A DNA stretch of 64,000 nucleotides, from contig NC_134429.1 of assembly GCF_030867145.1 (NCBI RefSeq), forward strand, positions 19,143,115-19,207,114, written 5' to 3'. The notes under the pieces were generated by a model that worked only from the letters and a program-made list of their open reading frames with translations, was not told the DNA's origin and made no database searches. Source of the stretch: Opisthocomus hoazin (taxonomy: Eukaryota > Chordata > Aves > Opisthocomiformes > Opisthocomidae). The first letter of the stretch is position 1, and each line of letters opens with the position of its first letter. Below, piece after piece: positions 57,871 to 64,000 of this stretch. Position numbers and translations under genes: made by a program.

Positions 57871-59796
57871 CTAAAACAGAAAAAAAAAAAAGGGAAAGAA
57901 AAAATAGTCATGTAGCTCAGAAGCAACACTCCAGTATTCAGCCACTGCCCGGGTGTCCCAAGGAGAACCTAGGTACAACACGCACAAAGCAAACAACTGC
58001 TTTGAAGTAGGCAGTTAGTTCTGAGTGCCCAAAGGGTCAGCCTTACTGTAGAAAATACATTGAAATGCACAAGGATGTTGGCAGCATTATTTTAAGAGTC
58101 TTGCGTAAGGAAAACTGAGAAGATGGAAAACAAAACTGTAAGAAAATTAAGAGGCTTCCCTCTTCATACAGTGTCCAACACTGCTTCCTAGAAATCTGAA
58201 CAAATGGAATTACAATTAACCCCAATTTGCACCTAAGCAAGGTGAAAATTACCAGAGAATGTACTAAACCGTATCATAGCAAACCTAACAGACTCCTGAG
58301 AGGCAGTGCTGAAAGAGAACATCTACAGTCTGAATGAAGGCCCATGTCTTCCCTCATCCCTTCTATTAAGGGAACTCACAAGCTTCTATATAGAAAAAAG
58401 ACAGTAGGAAGCACTTGAGGATGTTGGCAAGACAGGAAAGAAATTAAACCAGTCTCCCTGATATAACACAGACACATGACTTAATCTTTCACACAAATGC
58501 TAAAGTTCTTCTCAGCTAGCCATACAAGTCACTGTCATGCAAGAAAAGTTTTGCCTAGTAACTATCAGACACCTATGCTTACAATCACAGAGACATTCTA
58601 AATTACAGCTTATGCAGATGTACATGTCAAGCACAAAACAGAAAAAGCTATCGTACCAGCAAATACTGAATTCATTAAAGCTCTCCAAGCTGCTGCTAAT
58701 TTTCCCCAAATCAATTCCACCTAAAAACATCATCCGACTCCTGACCAGAGCCCAGTCTGAGAAGGGCACATTTACATCAAGAAATTCACTGTGCCCTGAG
58801 CTCACCTGACGTTTCTTCTTGCGACCTTCCTTTATCCTCCTCCGTACAAACTTCCTTCGCTTCAGCAGCTTTTTGTACTTGTGCCGATTCATTTTCCTTC
58901 TGCGAATCTTCAAGACGTTCTTACATTGAAGCTTGTCGCTAGGTGTTCCCTCTCCTTCCTCCACATCAGCTCCCTCACCAGACGGGGGACAGTCATATCG
59001 CTGGCGAGGTTCGCAGCCCCCCTCTTCCTGAGCATGAAGGACTTCTGCTTTGGGAAGGGAGTACCTAACCGTCAGCCAGCTTTCCAAGGGGCTGATGGAA
59101 AGTTTTCTGGGGATCAGCACCTCTTCCAGTTCAGGGTCCAGAGCATACGACCGCTGAGGCTGCGCTCCGCTCTTGTTAGATGGCTGCGTGCTATAGTGCG
59201 CAGGTGTAGAATGACAGCAAAGAAAGGAAGACACCGACCTTGGCAAAAGGTGGCCTTTGAGAAGAAAAGAATTCCACTTAAGAGGCAGAATTTTCAAACA
59301 GTATCTTAAGAAAAGCTCTGACCAGCTCTCAAACCACCAGACAACTGCGGCCAGAATAAAGGAAGCTCCTTACGAAAATATATTCCCATCACAAAAGCAA
59401 GGAGGACTTTTAAATTTTAATTGTGTTGCTGTAACACCATCTGCTAAAATTACATTATACAACATTTTACTGTGTAAACTGTGTAAGTGCAATCTGGAAT
59501 GGCTACGAACTCTTTGCTGTATGAAGCCTTTCTGCTGCCAAGGAATCTCCTCCTGAGCTTAGAGGAGGTCAAATCAGAGCTACGCAACACTGACAGAACA
59601 GCTCGGCGACATCACAACACTCCACAACCACTGAACCAACGACAGCCTCCCCACTCTCGCGCTGCTTCCTGGGAAAGAAATTTCTGGGAGCTTAATTACT
59701 TCAGAGAAAAAAACAGAACGCCAGGTCACACGGCACCTGCTTACCTGCAATTCGTGAAGCCTTCACCACGCGGGAAGTCAGCTGTGATATCAACAT
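57763..59796 (-). CDS. AURKAIP1: AURKAIP1 / mitochondrial small ribosomal subunit protein mS38, full coding region
   Basis: AURKAIP1 is a basic protein of the mitochondrial small ribosomal subunit (mS38), first described as an Aurora-A interacting protein. Three coding exons, 59796-59745, 59254-58806 and 57870-57763, join in phases 1 and 0 to 609 nt, or 202 codons plus stop (human about 199). The N-terminus [18 protein letters not shown] is an arginine-containing, acid-free presequence suited to mitochondrial import. The middle has the conserved [15 protein letters not shown] box (about residues 65-79) and an acidic linker. Residues about 133-167 form the strongly basic [20 protein letters not shown] region that contacts rRNA in the family. 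The C-terminus [10 protein letters not shown]...GWQTPKIFL is also conserved. Neighbour order agrees with human. Confidence 0.96.
58806..59254 (-). CDS. AURKAIP1: AURKAIP1 coding exon 2 (main exon)
   Basis: 449 nt from an acceptor CTTCTCAAAG to a donor GTGAGC. It carries the LESWLT box, the acidic linker with [11 protein letters not shown], and the [20 protein letters not shown] core ending EGRKKKRQ. Entry phase 1 completes the glycine codon begun in exon 1. An in-frame ATG at 59297 lies upstream of the acceptor and is judged not to be the true start. Confidence 0.96.
59745..59796 (-). CDS. AURKAIP1: AURKAIP1 coding exon 1 (start and presequence)
   Basis: 52 nt encoding 17 residues plus one base, [17 protein letters not shown], before the donor GTAAGC. 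The pattern M-L-x-x-x-L-T-S resembles the human start as I recall it. The ATG context is GCGACATGT, with G at -3, moderately good. Upstream in the same exon is a 37-40 nt leader that ends at a tandem acceptor TTTTAGCAG (59841-59834), so splicing could add or drop three bases of 5' UTR. Confidence 0.9.
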
Positions 59797-60308
59797 GTCG
59801 CTCCACTCTGTTCGCTGTCAGGGCCAGCAACGACTGCTAAAAGAAGAACATTTATTCAATGAGGCAAACGTGTTCTTTTTACACTTTGAAAATAACCTCT
59901 ACATTTGACCCCAAAGCCGCGCTGCGACCCTCGAAGCGCCCTCCTCGCTTCCCCAACGCGCGGCGGGACCTCCCGCAGCGGCCCGGCCCGCAGGCGCCGA
60001 GGCAGCCGAGCTGCAGAGCGGGGTGACAACGCTCCGCCTGTCCCCGGCTTCCACACCGGGGCACCCTCAGCCCGAGTGCCACCGGCGCGCTGCTGCGGCC
60101 TGGCTTCCGCCGCACAAACCGCAGCGCAGCGGGCGTCCGCGGCCCTCAGGCCGTGAGGAACAGCCGGGCGGCTACCGAGGCGGCCCTGCGCTCGGCGGGC
60201 GGGCGGGATCCCTCCCGGCAGCGCGGCTCAGCACGGCCCGCACCGGGCGAGCGGGCACCGAGCCCGGGCCTAGGCCCAGGCCCCAGGCCGCGGCCCGCCA
60301 TCACTCAC

Positions 60309-60360
60309 CATCCCCGCCCGCCACCGCCCCGGAACTTCCGGCGGCGCGGAGCAGCTCCCG
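60309..60360 (-). other. AURKAIP1: Probable non-coding first exon of AURKAIP1
   Basis: The minus strand has a good donor, GATG followed by GTGAGTGA, with the exon ending at 60309. Splicing to the acceptor at 59837 or 59834 would produce a short 5' leader. The 5' limit is only a guess from the position of the ETS/NRF1 motifs. The last three bases of this exon are ATG, which would open an upstream reading frame (see findings). Confidence 0.55.
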
Positions 60361-60369
60361 CGCATGCGC
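60329..60369. promoter_or_regulatory. AURKAIP1: Palindromic ETS pair and NRF1 site
   Basis: CCGGAACTTCCGG (60329-60341) holds two opposed GGAA cores, the binding core of ETS factors such as GABPA/NRF2. GCGCATGCGC (60360-60369) is the palindromic core of the NRF1 consensus. Both factor families commonly drive nuclear genes for mitochondrial proteins, which suits AURKAIP1. Binding is inferred, not shown. Confidence 0.7.
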
Positions 60370-60607
60370 CGTGAGGCGCGGTGAAGGACAACTGAGCTGC
60401 GCCGTCGGGCGCCCCGCCCCTTTCCCCGCCCCGCGGCCGCCGCAGGGTCCCGGTGCCCGCCGCCCTCGGCCGCTGCCCCGGGGAGAGCGGTGGGAGGGCT
60501 GGGGGGGCGGCAGCCTCCGTGCCCCGCGGCGGAGGGGCCGGGCGGGAGCGGGGGTTTGCACTGATACTGGGGAAAAGTGATTTACTGGGAGAGTTGTGAA
60601 GCGTCAG

Positions 60608-60676
60608 ACCAGGTTGCCCAGGGCGTGGTGGAGTCCCCGTCCCTGGAGGGCTTCAAACACCGTGTGGGTGTGGCCA
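60608..60676 (+). mobile_element. CR1 fragment, piece of the 3' region
   Basis: GACCAGGTTGCCCAGGGC followed by GTGGTGGAGTCCCCGTCCCT and GAGGGCTTCAAACACC corresponds to the CR1 ORF2 tail ([14 protein letters not shown]-like). It is followed directly by a piece that lies further upstream in the CR1 consensus, so this is a separate, rearranged fragment. Confidence 0.75.
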
Positions 60677-61112
60677 TGAGGATGATGAGGGGACTGGAGC
60701 ATCTCTGCTACGAGCAGAGGCTGAGGGAGCTGGGCTTGTTCAGCCTGGAGAAGAGAAGGCTGAGAGGGGACCTTATAAATGCTTATAAATATCTGCAGGG
60801 TGGGGGTTAGGAGGACGGGGCCAGACTCTGTTCAGTGGTGCCCAGCAACAGGACAAGGGGCAACGGGCACAAACTGAAGCAGAGGAAGCTCCAGCTGAAC
60901 CCGAGGAAGAACTTCTTCCCTCTGAGGGTGACGGAGCCCTGGCCCAGGCTGCCCAGGGAGGCTGTGGAGTCTCCTTCTCTGGAGATATTCCAGACCTGGC
61001 TGGCCGCGGTGCTGTGCAGCCTGCTCTGGGTGACCCTGCTTGGGCAGGGGGTTGGGCTGGGTGACCCACAGAGGGCCCTGCCAGCCCCCGCCATGCTGGG
61101 ATCCTGTGAGTC
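60677..61112 (+). mobile_element. CR1 LINE fragment
   Basis: In plus orientation it contains ATGAGGGGACTGGAGCATCT, GAGCAGAGGCTGAGGGAG, CTGTTCAGCCTGGAGAAG-type sequence and GCCCTGGCCCAGGCTGCC, ending in the gene-poor 3' region around GGGTTGGGCTGGGTGACC. Frameshifts and stops are present, so it is an old, 5'-truncated copy. Confidence 0.88.
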
Positions 61113-61124
61113 GTGACATGGCTT

Positions 61125-61200
61125 AGCAGGCACGGTGGTGTTGGGTTGACTGTTGGACTTGGTGACCTTAGAGGTCATTTCCAGCCTTAACGCTCCTGTG
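61125..61200 (+). mobile_element. CR1-like 3' terminus
   Basis: GGTGGTGTTGGGTTGACTGT then TGGACTTGGTGACCTTAGAG and GTCATTTCCAGCCTTAACG resembles the 3' UTR of another avian CR1 subfamily. It ends without the usual ATTCTATG repeats. It may be an independent insertion adjoining the previous fragment. Confidence 0.65.
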
Positions 61201-61953
61201 GTTCCTTCTCCCGCCCAGCACCTGACATCCCACTCAAAGTGAGTGGCTCAGCCGGGTCGCACGGCGCTTGCCCCTTGCCCGCCAGGTTCATGCCGACGCC
61301 GACGCCACGCTGGGAGATGCAACCACGGCGTTCAGCCAGCGGGAAGGCACCACGCCGTGCCCACCCACTCACCCACGGCAGTGCGGCATGAAAAATAGGT
61401 GCAAGAGCAGAAGCGTGGTGTAACAGGCTGTTGTGACGCTGAGACCTCACATCCCGGTCAAGGCGGGGATGGCGGAGGCAGGCGGGCACCTCTCCCCTCC
61501 CCACCTGGTCCAGGGCAGGTCCCTGGGTGGCTGCTGGCCAGGAGCAGCCGCGCCTGCCTCTCCCCCTTACCTGGCCGCCGTTTGCCTTCTCGCACCGGGT
61601 GCGGGAACCCACCGCCTTGGCACAGCATGAAAGCGCCTCACCAGCTGGCGTGAGGGAGTGATGTTGAAGCCCGGCCCAGACTTCAAAGAACCTTTTGCTT
61701 TTATCCCTACCCTCAGTCGGAAGACAGAGATCTTTCCACCAGCGGTTTCCAGCGTTTCAGAGGAGAACAAGGGTCTGCCTTGGTTTCAGGTGCTCCCCGC
61801 CACGTCAGACCCGCCCAGCCCGAAGGAGACAGCGATGGGGAAGGTTTCTTCCCGCGAGGTACCAGCACAGTCCTCTGGGCAGGGAAAAGAAACCGACACG
61901 CAGAGAAACGAACTGGAGTAGTTTAGTAAGCAGGTTATTTGTTTAAACGAGAC
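61201..61953. other. Intergenic spacer between the CR1 cluster and the SDR gene
   Basis: About 750 bp of GC-moderate sequence without a recognisable exon or repeat. Open frames of up to 141 codons are present on the minus strand (61612-61187) but lack a family motif. Confidence 0.5.
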
Positions 61954-61959
61954 TTTATT
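61954..61959 (-). terminator. Candidate poly(A) signal of the SDR gene
   Basis: AATAAA on the minus strand in the context CAATAAAGTC, about 630 nt past the SDR stop codon at 62592-62590. It is the first canonical hexamer I noticed downstream. Confidence 0.5.
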
Positions 61960-62589
61960 GAAGACATTTTAGAAGTTTATGTACAAAACAACATTCCCAC
62001 CCCCGTATCAGGATGTTAGTCACCCACTGGGAACAAAGCAAGTGCCTGGTGTGTCCTGCCAGCCTGCGGACTCCTGAAGGTTGCCGAGGGCTTTACAGAA
62101 GTACCGGATTCACGTCGTGTAGAGCTGGGCAATTTCAGCCTTGGCTCAGTTAGGACCTTTCGGAAACTGAAGGACCTTTTCCAGAGACATGTCTCCAGCA
62201 GACTGAACATACTGGAATCCGCCGCCTTACACTGGCCTTACTCTGAGGTCACGTCATTCGCTTCTGCAGACAGCGAGAGGCCCGCTTTGGTTTTGGAAGT
62301 GAAGAGGAACCAGCCCCTGGATTTAACTTGCACGTTTTAATCTATTTGAGATGGTTCCCGGAGATACCCATCACCAAGAGCACAGTAGTATTTGCAGGAA
62401 GCACTAGAACAGAGCAGTAGCAATACCAGGTAAAAGTCAGCCACCCCGCTTTCCAAACACACCTAGAGAGAGGCTGGCTGTCAGGCTGGCTGTTTCAGCT
62501 AGCAGGTAAGAAAACCCTAGAGACACAGACATTAGTGGCACGAGTTAAACAGTGACTGACATGCTCCTTCCGTAGCATCCTCTGCACTT

Positions 62590-62703
62590 CTACCACGGTA
62601 GAGTTTCCCCTTGCCAGTCCAGGAAGGAACCATTTTCTTTTTCGCCAAGACGGTCCAGAACGGAGAGAATACCTGGGATCGCCTCTTGCACCTGCATGGG
62701 AGC
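62590..62703 (-). CDS. SDR gene, last coding exon
   Basis: 114 nt including TAG (62592-62590). It begins APMQVQEAIPGILSVLDRLG and ends DWQGETLPW. The acceptor is CTTGCTTTAG; a second AG 12 nt further in would drop APMQ, but family similarity (AP...V...GIL) favours the first. Confidence 0.88.
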   Translation of the reverse strand, partial: APMQVQEAIPGILSVLDRLGEKENGSFLDWQGETLPW

Positions 62704-64000
62704 CTAAAGCAAGTTAAGCTTAGGTTATTGCTGGGAATATCCTACAGAAGAGAATCAAATGGGTTGAAGGAGTCCCTGGAATCAAGTGGGGTGTATTTTC
62801 CAGTTTCACAGTGTGCCTCTGCAGCACATGGAAGTGTGTCCTACACAGCGGGTTCTTGCTGAAGGGTTGGGACAACAAAAGAGTCATAATTCCATGTTTT
62901 CAGGGAGATGTCACTTACCATGTTTCCACCCATGTCTGTCTGAAGCCAGCCTGGATGCAAAGAAATACAGAGAATTCCATCCGATTTCAGGTCTGCAGCA
63001 AGACATCTGGTGATCATGTTCAGCGCGGTCTGCAAGAGCAGAAACCATCTATGGTTGTGCTGGCTTTACAAACCTTGAGCAAGACCTTAAGCCAAGCTAA
63101 CTGGCACCTCCCTTCCCCCAAGCTGTCTCCTGACAAAGGAAGGGGCAGCCACAGTACCACAGTAACTTATCCAGACTTAGTCTGGGGGCTTCATTCTCAG
63201 AGGTATCCATTAGGAGAATCCTTGTGAAAGCTCTATAGCCATAAGCTTATTGCCCAAAGATGAAAATTAAGTTATGATGAAAGATAAAGTAGCATTTGAA
63301 ACTCCTAAGAAGCTGTGGGGAAAATAATATTGACAGAAGGACACTGTTTTTCTGCAATAATCACTACCCAAACATTCAGGTTTTTACTTCTGAGCAGGGA
63401 AAACAAGCATAGTAACAGCTTATGAGTAGGTGGTGTAGGAGAAACTGGATGTCTGATCTTGACTATAAGTACAAACTCAGTCTCTGGATGTGACAAAACC
63501 AAAACCTCTCGCTAACTAGCGTTAGCCTGTACAGGTCAGCACACCTTTTGCTGAGTTTCATGCCTGCCGTCTTGGCTGGACTGGAGAGGAACACAGCTAA
63601 TGGGACACACGCTTGACGGCACCAGTTCTTCCCTGAATGCCAAGTCCCTCTGAAACGGACCGACGTCAGAGCAGAGACGGAGCGTTTGTGAGCCCGTTCC
63701 TGAGAAGCTGGCATGCCTGCTCCAGGTGTACGGTTTTCACAGGTCCCATTTCCACCCACGCGAAGCACAAGAACAGTTCCTGTGTCAGCCTGTCCAAGGA
63801 AGTGCTGCACACCTACTCAGGTCACTGTCTTCAGCTCAGGGTGGTCTTTAACTCACAGGCCTGCCCTCACCCACGGAGCAGAGCCCAGGGAAGCCCACCA
63901 ACCTTTGCTATCCTGTACGGGTAGACCTTGAGGAACATCTCATTTGCCTGGACGAGTTGCATGGAGGCAGCAAGGGAGGACATATTGATAATAGCAGCTC
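62590..64000 (-). CDS. Short-chain dehydrogenase/reductase, C-factor-like, 3' part
   Basis: Classical SDR enzymes reduce or oxidise carbonyl/hydroxyl groups with NAD(P)(H). Three exons are visible: 64000-63903 (open at the window edge), 63029-62919 and 62703-62590, joined in phase 0. The first has the NMSSLAAS segment, whose serine matches the catalytic Ser, and ends YPYRIAK, which with the Y-x-x-x-K spacing supplies the catalytic Tyr and Lys. The second holds ALNMITRCLAADL and the LHPGWLQTDMGG loop after the beta-6 strand. The third ends GSFLDWQGETLPW and TAG. These hallmarks fit the C-factor/sniffer-like cytosolic carbonyl reductase group. The N-terminal Rossmann glycine motif is outside the window. 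The substrate is unknown, and I cannot assign a symbol. Confidence 0.9.
62919..63029 (-). CDS. SDR gene, penultimate coding exon
   Basis: 111 nt, phase 0 at both ends, acceptor CTGCTCTTGCAG and donor GTAAGT. It encodes TALNMITRCLAADLKSDGIL and the PGW..TDMGG loop, which follows the catalytic lysine and lines the cofactor site in this family. Confidence 0.92.
63030..63902 (-). other. SDR gene intron
   Basis: An intron of 873 bp with donor GTTGGT (63902-63897), weaker than consensus, and acceptor TTGCAG. No repeat or additional exon was recognised. Confidence 0.7.
63903..64000 (-). CDS. SDR gene, exon with catalytic residues (cut by window edge)
   Basis: At least 98 nt, reading AAIINMSSLAASMQLVQANE through to VYPYRIAK. 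It contains the candidate catalytic Ser (NMSS) and the Tyr-x-x-x-Lys pair in YRIAK. The 5' limit lies beyond the right edge. Confidence 0.9.

Larger units (their letters stand above)
59900..60570. promoter_or_regulatory. AURKAIP1: CpG island at the AURKAIP1 promoter
   Basis: GC-rich, CpG-dense DNA between ordinary-composition flanks, covering the probable non-coding first exon and the ETS and NRF1 motifs. There is no TATA box, as expected for a housekeeping mitochondrial gene. The limits were judged by eye. Confidence 0.8.

Noticed and set aside
58512-58805. Read-through of AURKAIP1 exon 2 into a further 98 codons
   Set aside because: A GTGAGC donor follows the KKKRQ codons and the family C-terminus is found at 57763-57870.
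59255-59297. AURKAIP1 start at the ATG at 59297 (MKILPLKWN...)
   Set aside because: These codons lie upstream of a good acceptor, and an upstream exon (59745-59796) supplies a family-like start in matching phase.
1-64000. Endogenous retrovirus, tRNA or rRNA genes
   Set aside because: No LTR pair, retroviral reading frame, tRNA cloverleaf or rRNA sequence was recognised on either strand.

Overview
The window is vertebrate nuclear DNA, most likely from a bird. Genes are split by GT-AG introns, the dispersed repeats are CR1-type LINE fragments, and the gene order DVL1 - MXRA8 - AURKAIP1 on one strand matches human 1p36.33 as I know it. No bacterial, viral or CRISPR-like content was seen. Gene models were built by hand from splice signals, reading-frame phase and family similarity, without alignment software.

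Layout, left to right; all genes are on the minus strand. (1) 1-3.7 kb: first coding exon of DVL1 (start of the DIX domain) inside a large CpG island; the rest of DVL1 lies beyond the left edge. (2) 3.7-13.9 kb: intergenic, nothing recognised except one long ORF of doubtful meaning. (3) 14.2-34.7 kb: complete coding region of MXRA8, ten coding exons joining in phase to 436 codons plus stop, including a 21-nt microexon and a short signal-peptide exon 8.6 kb upstream of it. The long introns hold three CR1 fragments, two of them head to head, and homopolymer tracts. (4) 35-57 kb: gene desert dominated by a 4.5 kb minisatellite (45.02-49.56 kb) with a 21-bp core inside 62- and 83-bp higher-order units. 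(5) 57.2-60.4 kb: complete AURKAIP1 (mitoribosomal protein mS38), three coding exons, 202 aa, plus a probable non-coding first exon in a CpG island with ETS and NRF1 motifs. (6) 60.6-61.2 kb: mosaic of CR1 pieces. (7) 61.9-64.0 kb: last three coding exons of a short-chain dehydrogenase/reductase of the C-factor-like group, cut by the right edge.

The genes are not an operon. They share strand and ancestral neighbourhood: DVL1 is a Wnt signalling adaptor, MXRA8 a two-Ig membrane adhesion protein, AURKAIP1 a mitochondrial ribosome protein, and the last an oxidoreductase. The strongest unexplained structure is the 4.5 kb minisatellite: almost CpG-free, with regular GGGG tracts that fit a G-quadruplex rule, and with nuclear-receptor-like half-sites repeating every 21 bp. 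Whether it does anything cannot be decided from sequence alone.
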